This document shows, piece after piece, positions 27,466 to 35,011 of a stretch of DNA of 64,000 bases (position 1 is its first letter; each line of letters opens with the position of its first letter). This stretch comes from UBA10649 sp963755335. GTDB lineage: Bacteria; Actinomycetota; Actinomycetes; S36-B12. The notes below the pieces were generated by a model that was given only the letters and a program-made list of their open reading frames with translations, was not told the DNA's origin and made no database searches. The stretch lies in contig CAVWJW010000008.1 in the NCBI GenBank assembly GCA_963755335.1, positions 186,001-250,000 on the forward strand, in the 5' to 3' direction. The position numbers and the translations under genes are program-made.

Positions 27466-27943
27466 CCGCCTCGCTAGTCGAGATCTCCAGCAGCACGGTG
27501 ATCGGGCCGTCGTTGACGAGCGACACCTGCATGTCCGCTCCGAACACGCCCGTGCTGACCGTCGCTCCGCGCTGGCGAAGGCGCTCGACCACGGCATCGA
27601 CCAGCGGCTCCGCGACCGGCCGGGGTGCGGCCGCGTCCCACGTCGGCCGACGGCCCTTCCGCGTCTCGCCGTAGAGGGTGAACTGGCTGACCACGAGGAC
27701 GGGCAGGTCCAGATCGGACGCCGAGAGTTCGCGGGGCGACTCCTCCGGGAGTGGCGCTGTGGCATGAGACACGTCGAAGATGCGCAGGTCGTACACCTTG
27801 TCGGCCAGCCTGGCCGCTCGGGCGGGGGTGTCGTCATGGGTCACCCCCACGAGGACGACCAGCCCCGGTCCGTCGAACGCGCCCACCACGGCGCCGTCCA
27901 CGTGGACCGAACCGCCCCGACTTCGCTGCACGAGTGCCCGCAT
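27374..27943 (-). CDS. dtd: D-aminoacyl-tRNA deacylase
   Basis: The first about 150 residues are a full Dtd: MRALVQRSRGGSVHVDG at the N-terminus, the catalytic-site motif SQFTLYGETRKGRRP, and the C-terminal NDGPITVLLE. The enzyme frees tRNA from mischarged D-amino acids in the cytoplasm. The frame then runs on for about 40 Arg/Pro-rich residues into the 3' end of ygfZ, which is unusual, because Dtd normally stops just after this motif. A TAG in another frame lies at 27474-27476, exactly where the family ends, so a small sequence error may have removed the true stop. Confidence 0.85.
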   Translation of the reverse strand: MRALVQRSRGGSVHVDGAVVGAFDGPGLVVLVGVTHDDTPARAARLADKVYDLRIFDVSHATAPLPEESPRELSASDLDLPVLVVSQFTLYGETRKGRRPTWDAAAPRPVAEPLVDAVVERLRQRGATVSTGVFGADMQVSLVNDGPITVLLEISTSEAVRARRRRPAPRRPHPRRCVPSAPRRAEPSA

Positions 27944-27968
27944 GGCGGCAGCGTGCCATCATGCGCCG

Positions 27969-28926
27969 ATGACCCCACACCCCGGTCCGGCGGTCCTGGC
28001 CACCTATACGCGCAGCGGATTCGTCGAAGGATCGCATTACGGGCATGCCGTCGTCGTGGATCCCGACGGCGCGGTCATCCGCGCCTGGGGAGATCCGGAC
28101 CACGTCATCTTCCCTCGCTCGTCGAACAAGCCCGTTCAGGCGATCGCCATGATCGACAACGGCCTCGATCTTCCTGAGCATCTGGTGGCGCTGGCCGCGT
28201 CGTCGCACAGCGGCGAGGCCATGCACCTGGCCGCGGTGGCCGAGCTCCTGGCCACGGCCGGCCTGACGGCTGGCGCGCTGCAGACGCCGGCGGACTATCC
28301 GCTCGACGCCGTCGAGCGTGATCATTGGGTGCGCGAGTCCCTCGAGCCCACCCCGATCGCCATGAACTGCTCCGGCAAGCACGCGGCGATGCTGGTCACC
28401 TGTGCCGTGAACGGCTGGTCCCTGTCGACGTATCGCGAGCCCGACCACCCGCTGCAGCAGGCCGTCCGAACGACCCTGGAGCGGCTCGCCGGCGAGCCGG
28501 TCGCCCACGTGGGCGTCGACGGCTGCGGGGCGCCGGTGATGAGCCTGAGCGTGGCCGGCCTGGCCCGCACCATGTCGCGGTCGCGTCCAGGCGACGCCCG
28601 GCACGCCTGAACGCCGCGTTGCGGACGCGATGCGCGCCCGTCCCGACCTGGTCGGCGGGTCCCGTCGCGACGTGACGGCCTTCATGCGGGCTGTCCCCGG
28701 GCTCGCCGCCAAGGACGGCGCGGAGGGGGTGTACGTGGCCGCGCTGGCCGATGGCACGGGCATCGCGATCAAGGTGGACGACGGATCCGATCGTGGCCGC
28801 CAGGTGGCGCTCGCGCAGATCCTCGTCGACCTGGGCGTCGACGCCGGCGCCCTTGCCGACCTGGTGGCCATTCCCCTGTATGGCGGCGGAGCCGTGGTCG
28901 GGCAGGTGCGGCCAGCCCTGACGTGA
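27969..28926 (+). CDS. L-asparaginase II family protein (one frame break)
   Basis: After removal of one base near 28592 this is a 318-residue member of the plant/Rhizobium-type asparaginase II family, unrelated to the classic bacterial asparaginases. Conserved segments include FPRSSNKPVQAIAM, ASSHSGEAMH, MNCSGKHAAML (the Ser/Cys-Lys region) and GVDGCGAPV. It hydrolyses asparagine to aspartate and ammonia. It is divergent from dtd with only 25 bases between, so both promoters share that gap. The open half after the break (ADAMRARPDLVGG) is in a second frame. Confidence 0.8.
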
Positions 28927-28956
28927 GCCTTCTCACGCTAACTCCCGCTAGCGGAC

Positions 28957-28976
28957 GTGTTTGCAATTGCAAGCAC
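28957..28976. promoter_or_regulatory. 20-bp palindrome overlapping the -35 of the XRE gene, candidate operator
   Basis: GTGTTTGCAATTGCAAGCAC is a near-perfect inverted repeat (nine of ten positions per arm) with the exact 12-base core TTGCAATTGCAA. Its TTGCAA at 28961-28966 has a 16-base spacer to CATACT, so a bound protein would cover the -35. The regulator encoded just downstream is the natural candidate binder. Confidence 0.55.
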
Positions 28977-28982
28977 TTGGGG

Positions 28983-28988
28983 CATACT
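28983..28988 (+). promoter_or_regulatory. -10 element of the XRE regulator gene
   Basis: CATACT follows TTGCAA at 28961 by 16 bases and ends six bases before the ATG at 28995. This fits a sigma-A type promoter with a leaderless transcript. Confidence 0.5.
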
Positions 28989-28994
28989 GGGGGC

Positions 28995-29417
28995 ATGGCA
29001 CGAATCGACGTCGGCGGACTCGGGGACTTCATCCGGGATCAGCGCGACCAGGCGCAGATGTCCCTTCGCCAGCTGGCGAAGGCGGCCGACGTCTCCAACC
29101 CCTACCTCAGCCAGGTCGAGCGCGGACTGCGCAAGCCCAGTGCTGAGATCCTCAACCGCATCGCCCAGGGCCTGCGGATCTCCGCCGAGCAGCTGTACGT
29201 GCAGGCGGGCATCCTCGACCAGCGCGAGGGCGATGCGGCCGTCACGACGGCTATCGCGGCCGACACGACGATCACCGAGCGGCAGCGAACCACGCTGCTG
29301 CAGATCTATGCGGCCTTCCAGTCCGAGAACCGGGCGCAGGCCGCACGCGAAGAGGCCGAAACCGCGGCCGCCGGCGACGAAGCCGAGAACGAGATGAACA
29401 CCCGAGAGGAAATCTGA
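28995..29417 (+). CDS. XRE family transcriptional regulator
   Basis: A 140-residue protein with an N-terminal Cro/C1-type helix-turn-helix (MSLRQLAKAADVSNPYLSQV, then ERGLRKPSAEILNRIAQGL). A C-terminal tail rich in Ala/Glu follows and may be helical. The gene order regulator, lysine-rich repeat protein, DUF2516 is the same as mycobacterial Rv0474-Rv0476, where Rv0475 encodes HbhA. Its stop overlaps the next ATG by one base (TGATG). The palindrome over its own -35 suggests autoregulation, which is inference. Confidence 0.85.
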   Translation: MARIDVGGLGDFIRDQRDQAQMSLRQLAKAADVSNPYLSQVERGLRKPSAEILNRIAQGLRISAEQLYVQAGILDQREGDAAVTTAIAADTTITERQRTTLLQIYAAFQSENRAQAAREEAETAAAGDEAENEMNTREEI

Positions 29418-29863
29418 TGACCACCGAGAGCACCCCCGCTCGCCCGACCACCCGCGTGAAGAAGACGTCCGCGAAGGCGGCCAGCACGGCCAAGACCACC
29501 ACGGCCAAGGCCGCCAGCACGGCGAAGACCACCACGGCCAAGGCCGCCAGCGCGACCAAGTCGACCGCAGCGAAGGCGTCGAGCAAGGCGACGACCGCCG
29601 CGAAGACCACGTCCGCGAAGGTCACCGAGGCCGCGTCAGGCAGCAGCAGCCGGTTCGCATCCGTCGACATGTCCAAGCTGGACCTTCGGCACGTCGACTT
29701 CAGCAAGCTGGACCTGTCGAAGCTCGACCTGCGCAAGCTCGAGCTGCCGAAGTTCGAGCTGCCGAACGTGAAGATGCCCGACATCAAGGTGCCGGACGTC
29801 AAGCAGGTTCAAGGCAGCCTGGCGCACGCCGTGACCCTGCTTCGTGAGGCCGTCGGCGTCTGA
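29417..29863 (+). CDS. Lysine/alanine-rich repeat protein in the position of HbhA
   Basis: A 148-residue protein of three parts. Residues 15-70 are Lys/Ala/Thr-rich with an 11-residue repeat (TTTAKAASTAK and variants), like histone H1 tails. Residues 84-128 are nine tandem pentads such as DLSKL, DLRKL and ELPKF. A short amphipathic end (LAHAVTLLREAVGV) follows. It lacks the HbhA order of N-terminal coiled coil and C-terminal lysine repeat, so synteny suggests but does not prove equivalence. The basic tail could bind DNA, heparin-like sugars or polyphosphate. A GAGGAAAT ribosome site precedes the ATG. Confidence 0.7.
   Translation: MTTESTPARPTTRVKKTSAKAASTAKTTTAKAASTAKTTTAKAASATKSTAAKASSKATTAAKTTSAKVTEAASGSSSRFASVDMSKLDLRHVDFSKLDLSKLDLRKLELPKFELPNVKMPDIKVPDVKQVQGSLAHAVTLLREAVGV
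29462..29560 (+). repeat. 33-bp tandem repeat coding for an 11-residue Lys/Ala repeat
   Basis: Two near-identical 33-base units at 29495-29527 and 29528-29560 encode TTTAKAASTAK and TTTAKAASATK; a diverged unit precedes them at 29462-29494. The unit is a whole number of codons, so copy number can change without breaking the frame. Confidence 0.75.
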
Positions 29864-29877
29864 CGCAAGCAACGAAC

Positions 29878-29908
29878 AGAAGGGCCGGTCCATGGGACCG
29901 GCCCTTCT
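29878..29908 (+). terminator. Rho-independent-like terminator after the repeat-protein gene
   Basis: A 14-base arm (29878-29891) and its exact complement (29895-29908) flank three bases, giving a very stable G/C-rich stem. No long T-run follows. It lies 14 bases after the stop at 29863 and just before the promoter of the DUF2516 gene. Confidence 0.8.
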
Positions 29909-29912
29909 GCAT

Positions 29913-29918
29913 TAGCGT
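29913..29918 (+). promoter_or_regulatory. -10 element, leaderless promoter of the DUF2516 gene
   Basis: TAGCGT ends six bases before the ATG at 29925 and begins five bases after the upstream terminator stem, so the gene has its own start site. Confidence 0.55.
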
Positions 29919-29924
29919 GGTGGG

Positions 29925-30212
29925 ATGTTCGGAACCGTCCAGGACCTGGTCCTGCTTGCCCTGTGGATCATCACGCTGGCCGTCAAGGGCTTCGCGTTCA
30001 TCGACTGCCTGCGCCGCCCGCAGCAGGCGTTCCCGGCGATCGGCCGGCAGACGAAGATCCTGTGGCTGGCCATCACCGCGATCGCCGCGCTCACTGGCCT
30101 GCTGCCGGGCATGACGCTGAACATCATCGGCATCGCCGGCACGGTGGTGGCCCTCGTCTACCTGTTCGACGTGCGCACCAAGATCATCGACATCACCAAC
30201 AACCGCTGGTAG
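29925..30212 (+). CDS. DUF2516 family small membrane protein
   Basis: A 95-residue protein with two to three membrane helices (LVLLALWIITLAVKGFAFID, ILWLAITAIAALTGLLPG, IAGTVVALVYLFDVR). It is the Rv0476-type DUF2516 protein, found next to the XRE/HbhA-like genes in other actinobacteria. The GTG of the next gene, for a macro-domain protein, follows its stop after two bases. Function unknown. Confidence 0.8.
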   Translation: MFGTVQDLVLLALWIITLAVKGFAFIDCLRRPQQAFPAIGRQTKILWLAITAIAALTGLLPGMTLNIIGIAGTVVALVYLFDVRTKIIDITNNRW

Positions 30213-30214
30213 TC

Positions 30215-30751
30215 GTGCGCATCGAGGTGGTCGCTGGCGACATCACCGCGCAGGCCGTCGATGCGATCGTGAACGCGGCCAACTCGTCACTGCTCGGCGG
30301 TGGCGGGGTGGACGGCGCCATCCACGCGGCGGCCGGTCCGGCTCTTCTCGACGCCTGCCGAAGTCTGCGGCGCAGCGCCCTGCCGGACGGACTGCCGGCC
30401 GGTCAGGCCGTCGCCACGACGGCCGGAGATCTGCGCGCGGACTACGTCATCCACACGGTCGGCCCGCGGCACTGGGAGCACCCCGACGGCGGTGCCGCCC
30501 TCCTCGCCCAGTGCCACCTGTCGAGCCTCGACGTGGCCGACGCCCTCGGCGTCGGCAGCGTGGCCTTCCCGGCGATCTCCTGTGGGGCGTTCGGCTGGTC
30601 GGCGCAGGAGGCCGCGCCGATCGCGGTCGGCGCGGTGTGCGACTACGCCGCTGCGCATCCAGACACCTCGATCACGAAGGTGCGCTTCGTCCTCTTCTCG
30701 GACGATGCGTTCGCTGTGTTCGACAGTGCCGTGCGGTCAGCCCTCGAGTGA
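30215..30751 (+). CDS. Macro domain protein (O-acetyl-ADP-ribose deacetylase type)
   Basis: A 178-residue single macro domain. Diagnostic segments are VDAIVNAANSSLLGGGGVDG near residues 15-35, which forms the ADP-ribose pocket with the catalytic Asn and Asp, and FPAISCGAFGWSAQEAA around residue 120. Members remove acetyl or ADP-ribose groups from ADP-ribose derivatives and modified proteins. The GTG start lies two bases after the DUF2516 stop. The 3' end overlaps the convergent AlaX-like gene by 15 bases. Confidence 0.9.
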   Translation: MRIEVVAGDITAQAVDAIVNAANSSLLGGGGVDGAIHAAAGPALLDACRSLRRSALPDGLPAGQAVATTAGDLRADYVIHTVGPRHWEHPDGGAALLAQCHLSSLDVADALGVGSVAFPAISCGAFGWSAQEAAPIAVGAVCDYAAAHPDTSITKVRFVLFSDDAFAVFDSAVRSALE

Positions 30752-31431
30752 GACGCGGATCCGGCGGAACCCCTTGCCCTTGTTCTCGACCTTGACCACG
30801 GTGAGCCGGCCGATCTGGCGCGTCGATGCGACGTGCGTGCCGCCGTCGGCCTGCACGTCGAGTCCGGAGATGTCGACCAGGCGCACCACCTCGATGCTCG
30901 CCGGCAGCAGGTTGGTCGCCGTGCGGATCACGTCGGGGATCGCGAAGGCCTCATCGCGCGAGAGCTCGTAGGCGGAGATGGCGCGATCCGCACTCACCTC
31001 GATGTTGCAGGCCGCCTCGACCGCCTCCTTGAACCCCTCCGGCACCTGATCGAGGTTGAAGTCGAGTCGACCGGACAGCGGATCCATGTTGGAGCCGGTC
31101 ACCAGCGCACCGAAGTCGCGGAACACGACTCCGGAGAGCAGGTGCAGTCCCGAGTGCGTCCGCATGAGCGCGGTGCGGCGTTCGTCCTCGATGGCTCCCG
31201 ACACGACGGTGCCCACGGGCGGCAGCGGATCGCCCTCGAGCGGAACCAGCCACAGGTCGTCACGTCGCCGGCGTCGATGATGCGGGTCTGGACGCCGCCC
31301 CACAGAAGCACCCCGTGGTCCGGTGGCTGGCCGCCACCACCGGGGTAGAAGGCGGAGCGGTCGAGCACGATGCCCTGCTCAGGATCGCTGGCGAGGACGA
31401 CGGCCTGCGAAGGCCCGAAGACTCGAGTCAT
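30737..31431 (-). CDS. AlaX-like alanyl-tRNA editing protein (one frame break)
   Basis: About 230 residues resembling the editing half of alanyl-tRNA synthetase. The N-terminal part has SAFYPGGGGQPPDHG, the zinc-binding THSGLHLLSGV (HxxxH) follows, and the second zinc region is DGGTHVASTRQIG with the usual cysteine not visible. Free-standing AlaX proteins hydrolyse Ser- or Gly-tRNA(Ala). A shift near 31262, either a two-base insertion or a one-base loss, separates AGDV from DDLWLVPLEG; both repairs give whole codons. It converges on the macro-domain gene with a 15-base overlap. Confidence 0.75.
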
Positions 31432-31480
31432 CGAGCTCCAGTCGCGTCGTCCGGCCGAGGCTGCTCGCGCCGCCCACGCG

Positions 31481-32242
31481 CTACTTCTTGCCCTGGGCCG
31501 CCACGGCCGCGATCGCCTCCGCGGCCGCATCGGGGTCGAGGTACTCGCCGCCGCGCACGACGGGCTTGAGGTCCTCGTCGAGTCGGTAGACCAGGGGGAT
31601 GCCGGTGGGAATGTTCAGCCCGGCGATGTCGTCGTCGGAGATGCCGTCGAGGTGCTTCACCAGGGCGCGCAGTGAGTTGCCATGCGCGACGACGAGCACG
31701 GTCTTGCCAGCCCGCAGGTGCTCGGCGACGATGACGTCCTCCCAGTAGGGGATCAGGCGCTTCACGACGTCGGCGAGGCATTCCGTGGCCGGGCGGGCCT
31801 CGGGGGGCAGTGCCGCGTAGCGCGGGTCGTGGGTCTGCGCCCACGGGTCCTCGGGATCGATCGGCGGCGGCGGCGTGTCATACGAGCGACGCCACAGCAT
31901 GAACTGCTCCTCGCCGTAGGCCTCGAGGGTCTCCTTCTTGTTCTTGCCCTGCAGGGCCCCGTAGTGCCGCTCGTTCAGGCGCCAGTTGCGCACGACCGGC
32001 AGCCACATCCGGTCGCTGGCCTCGAGGGCGATCTGCGCGGTCTTGATCGCCCGCTTGAGGAGCGAGGTGTGGACGATGTCCGGCAGTAGGCCCGCCTCGG
32101 CCATGAGCCGTCCGCCGCGCTCGGCCTCGGCCTTTCCCTTGTCGTTGAGATCGACGTCGACCCAGCCGGTGAACAGGTTCTTGGCGTTCCATTCGCTCTC
32201 GCCATGGCGGAGCAGGATCAGGGTGTAGGGCGCGTTGGTCAT
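31481..32242 (-). CDS. gpmA: 2,3-bisphosphoglycerate-dependent phosphoglycerate mutase
   Basis: A 253-residue glycolytic enzyme converting 3- to 2-phosphoglycerate. The phosphohistidine motif LRHGESEWN opens the protein, NLFTGWVDVDLNDKG follows, and the second active-site histidine is in VVAHGNSLRALVKHLDG. Length and motifs are those of dimeric/tetrameric GpmA. It lies downstream of the YbjN gene and mshA, the arrangement seen in mycobacteria (Rv0486-Rv0489). CAGGAT lies six bases before the ATG, a weak leaderless-type signal. Confidence 0.95.
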   Translation of the reverse strand: MTNAPYTLILLRHGESEWNAKNLFTGWVDVDLNDKGKAEAERGGRLMAEAGLLPDIVHTSLLKRAIKTAQIALEASDRMWLPVVRNWRLNERHYGALQGKNKKETLEAYGEEQFMLWRRSYDTPPPPIDPEDPWAQTHDPRYAALPPEARPATECLADVVKRLIPYWEDVIVAEHLRAGKTVLVVAHGNSLRALVKHLDGISDDDIAGLNIPTGIPLVYRLDEDLKPVVRGGEYLDPDAAAEAIAAVAAQGKK

Positions 32243-32271
32243 GCGGCCATCCTGCCGCATCGCAGCGTCGG

Positions 32272-32793
32272 TTACTGAGGTGACTGGGGCTCGGCGAGAT
32301 GGGCGAACGCCTCGAGGTTCGCGGTCGACTCACCGCGGGTTCGGCGCCAGGCCCACTCCTTGCGGATGGCCGTAGCGAACCCGAGCTCGAGGATGGTGTT
32401 GAACGAGCTGTCGGCGTACTCGAGCACCGATCCGACGACCCGGTCCAGCTCGCTGTCGATCACGGCCTCAAGCGGGATGTGGCCGACCAGGTAGATGTCC
32501 CCGAGGTGGTCGACGGAGAAGGCCACCCCGTACATGCGCCGGTTGCGCTCGAGCAGCCACCGGTGCACGGCCGGCTCGTTCTCGTCGGGATGGCGGGCGA
32601 CGAAGGCGTTGACGGTGACGGACTGACTGCCGACGGCCAGGGACACGGTGGTGCGGAGCTTGTGGAACCCGGGCAGCGTCAGGACGAACAGGTCGTTGGA
32701 GGGTCGTTCGTGGGTGATCTCCGCCAGCGCGAGGAACGCCTCGATGGAGGCTGCAGCACTGGCCGGACTCGGGCTGCCGGGAGTCGACGTCAC
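32272..32793 (-). CDS. YbjN domain protein
   Basis: A 173-residue protein of the YbjN/type III secretion chaperone-like fold (segments FHKLRTTVSLAVGSQSVTV and WLLERNRRMYGVAFSVD). Its GTG overlaps the mshA stop by four bases, so it is coupled to mshA. The same neighbour (Rv0487) is found in mycobacteria. A link to mycothiol synthesis is suggested only by this conserved order; no activity is known. Confidence 0.8.
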   Translation of the reverse strand: MTSTPGSPSPASAAASIEAFLALAEITHERPSNDLFVLTLPGFHKLRTTVSLAVGSQSVTVNAFVARHPDENEPAVHRWLLERNRRMYGVAFSVDHLGDIYLVGHIPLEAVIDSELDRVVGSVLEYADSSFNTILELGFATAIRKEWAWRRTRGESTANLEAFAHLAEPQSPQ

Positions 32794-34112
32794 GATGAGG
32801 CGACGGCCAGCTGGCCCTGCTGCCGTGCATTCCCCAGCGCCGCCGAGTAGCTGCCGAGGAGCCCGGCAGTGGTGGCGGCCCAGCCGAAGGAGGCGGCATG
32901 CATCCGTGCGCCGCGGCTGAGCTCCTGGCGGAGGAGCGGCTGGCCGGTGATGCGGGAGATCGCGGTCGCGAAGTCCCGAGGATCGTGACCGTCGATCAGC
33001 AGGCCGCTGACCTGGTCGGCCACCGCCGTGCGCAGGCCGCCGACTGCGGAGGCGACCACCGGGGTGCCGCACGCCTGGGCCTCCACCGCCACCAGGCCGA
33101 AGGACTCCGAGTGCGACGGGACCACCGCGACGTCGGCGGCCCGGTACCACTCGACGAGGGCGGCGCGGTCGGTCGGCGGCTCGAACCGGACGAGGTCGTC
33201 GATCCGGAGCGTGCGGGCGAGGTCGATCAGGGCGGTGGGCTGCTCCAGGCCGCTGCCGGACGGCCCGCCGCAGATCGCCACGACCAGCCGCCGCCGCAGG
33301 GCGGGATCGCGGGCCACCATCTCCGCCGCTGCCCGGATGAGCACGTCGGGCGCCTTGAGCGGCTGGATCCGCCCGACGAACAGCAGCACCACGGCGTCCG
33401 CGGGCAGGCCCCTCGCCCGGCGCGCCTGTGCGCGGTCGCCGATGCTGAACAGGTCGAGGTCGACACCGGGGTGAACGACGTCGACGTCGTTGGGGTCGGC
33501 CCCGTAGAGGTCGATGAGCTCATCCGCCTCGTCGGCGGTGTTGGCGACGAGTCGATCGGCGGCGGCCACGACCTGCTCCTCGCCGATCACCCGCATCTCG
33601 GGCTCGGGCCGGTCACCGCCGGCGAGGTCGCGGTTCTTCACCTTCGCCATCGTGTGCATCGAGTGCACGAGCGGGACGTTCCAGCGCTCCTTGGCCAGCC
33701 AGCCGACCTGGCCGGACAGCCAGTAGTGGGAGTGGATGAGGTCGAACCAGCCCTCCGGGCGGGCCGCCTCGGCCCGCATCACGCCGGCGGTGACGGCGCA
33801 GAGCTGACCGGGGAGGTCATGCTTGAGAAGTCCCTCGAACGGACCGGCGGTGACATGCCGCACGGTCACGCCGGGGGCCATGTCCACGACCGTGGGCAGG
33901 GCGGAGGAGGTGGCCCGCGTGAAGATCTCCACCTCGACGCCGGCTCGGGCCAGGCGCTTGGCGGTCTCCACGACGTAGACGTTCATGCCGCCGGCATCGC
34001 CGGTGCCGGGCTGGTCGAGAGGGGAGGTGTGGATGGACAGGACGGCCACTCGTCGCGGGATGCGCTCGCGGCGCACCGACGACATGCTCGAGATCGTGGC
34101 CACGTCCGTCAC
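32790..34112 (-). CDS. mshA: D-inositol-3-phosphate glycosyltransferase, first step of mycothiol synthesis
   Basis: A 440-residue GT4 enzyme that joins N-acetylglucosamine from UDP-GlcNAc to inositol-3-phosphate. The N-terminal GDAGGMNVYVVE loop is the MshA signature. HSHYWLSGQVGW holds the inositol-phosphate side, VGRIQPLKAPDVLI begins the C-terminal domain, and SHSESFGLVAVEAQACGTPVV carries the UDP-sugar glutamates. The GTG at 34112 follows a CAGGAGAGG ribosome site; an in-frame ATG at 34088 is possible. It is complete, unlike many neighbours. Confidence 0.95.
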   Translation of the reverse strand: MTDVATISSMSSVRRERIPRRVAVLSIHTSPLDQPGTGDAGGMNVYVVETAKRLARAGVEVEIFTRATSSALPTVVDMAPGVTVRHVTAGPFEGLLKHDLPGQLCAVTAGVMRAEAARPEGWFDLIHSHYWLSGQVGWLAKERWNVPLVHSMHTMAKVKNRDLAGGDRPEPEMRVIGEEQVVAAADRLVANTADEADELIDLYGADPNDVDVVHPGVDLDLFSIGDRAQARRARGLPADAVVLLFVGRIQPLKAPDVLIRAAAEMVARDPALRRRLVVAICGGPSGSGLEQPTALIDLARTLRIDDLVRFEPPTDRAALVEWYRAADVAVVPSHSESFGLVAVEAQACGTPVVASAVGGLRTAVADQVSGLLIDGHDPRDFATAISRITGQPLLRQELSRGARMHAASFGWAATTAGLLGSYSAALGNARQQGQLAVASS

Positions 34113-34182
34113 CGCCTCTCCTGCCGGTTGCCGACAACCGTCGAGAAGTGTTCCGTATTCCCCCGGAAAGGGCCACCGGGGC

Positions 34183-34845
34183 TCAGGTGAGGGTCACTCC
34201 GGCATAGGGGGCGCCGGTCACGGTCGTGATGACCCGCTTGGTGACGGAGACGGCGTGATCGGCGTAGCGCTCGTAGTACCGGGACAGCAGCGTGACGTCG
34301 ATGGCCGCCTCGACGCCGTATGACCACGATGGCGACAGGACGATGGTGAACAGCTCGCGATGGAGTCGATCGACCGCCTCGTCGTGCCGGGCGATATCGG
34401 CGGCCAAGGACACGTCCCGAGTCGCGATGACCGAGCCGGTCTTGGACACGATCGCCTCGGCAAGGCCGCCCATCTCCGCGAAGGTGCCGCGCAGCTGCAC
34501 GGGGATCGAGAGGCGCGGGTACCGCAGCCGGGCCTGCTTGGCGACGTGCTCGGCCAGGTCGCCCATCCGCTCGAGGGAGGAGGCGATGCGCAGCGCCCCG
34601 ACCACGATGCGCAGGCTGTCGGGGTTCGGATGGAGGGTCGCGATGATCTCCAGGCAGCGCTCCTCGATGTCGGACGTGAGCATGTCGATCCGGGCGTCGG
34701 CATCGATCACCGACTCGGCGAGGGGCAGGTCGCCGTCGAGGAGGGCCTGAGTGGCCCGGTTCATGGCCGAGCCGACGAGGCTCGTCATCTGGACGAGCTC
34801 GTCGTAGATGGTGTCGAGCTCTCCCTCATACGGCGTCTGCGTCAT
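34183..34845 (-). CDS. phoU: Phosphate-specific transport system accessory protein
   Basis: A 220-residue all-helical protein with two PhoU repeats, each with the conserved ERMGDLAEHVAK-type and ERYADHAVSVTKRV metal-binding motifs. PhoU restrains the phosphate-sensing two-component system when phosphate is plentiful. It is divergent from senX3-regX3, the matching kinase and regulator, with 166 bases between start codons. TAGGCT lies eight bases before its ATG, consistent with a leaderless transcript. Confidence 0.95.
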   Translation of the reverse strand: MTQTPYEGELDTIYDELVQMTSLVGSAMNRATQALLDGDLPLAESVIDADARIDMLTSDIEERCLEIIATLHPNPDSLRIVVGALRIASSLERMGDLAEHVAKQARLRYPRLSIPVQLRGTFAEMGGLAEAIVSKTGSVIATRDVSLAADIARHDEAVDRLHRELFTIVLSPSWSYGVEAAIDVTLLSRYYERYADHAVSVTKRVITTVTGAPYAGVTLT

Positions 34846-34853
34846 GTAGAGGA

Positions 34854-34859
34854 AGCCTA
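34854..34859 (-). promoter_or_regulatory. -10 element, probable leaderless promoter of phoU
   Basis: TAGGCT on the minus strand ends eight bases before the phoU ATG; there is no Shine-Dalgarno sequence. Confidence 0.45.
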
Positions 34860-34999
34860 GGCCACCGGGACGGAGCGCTGAATGCCCAGGATGAACGGCA
34901 GGCGGCGCGCAGGTGAACAGTGAATGCGGGACGCTGAACGCTCGACGAATCATGGCCGGACCGGCCGGGCGATGGTCCCGCCCACCTCGTGCGCGCACC

Positions 35000-35005
35000 T
35001 ATCCT
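35000..35005 (+). promoter_or_regulatory. -10 element, leaderless promoter of senX3-regX3
   Basis: TATCCT ends six bases before the GTG at 35012. This fixes the senX3 start at that codon rather than at in-frame codons further upstream. Confidence 0.55.
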
Positions 35006-35011
35006 TCAGGT

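Noticed and set aside
29462..29560. Direct repeats that might be a small CRISPR array
   Set aside because: The units are contiguous 33-base codon-multiples inside an open frame, without spacers and without cas genes nearby.
34151..34168. TTCCG...CGGAA inverted repeat between mshA and phoU
   Set aside because: Five-base arms with eight bases between are expected by chance in this composition, and there is no match elsewhere in the window to support an operator.
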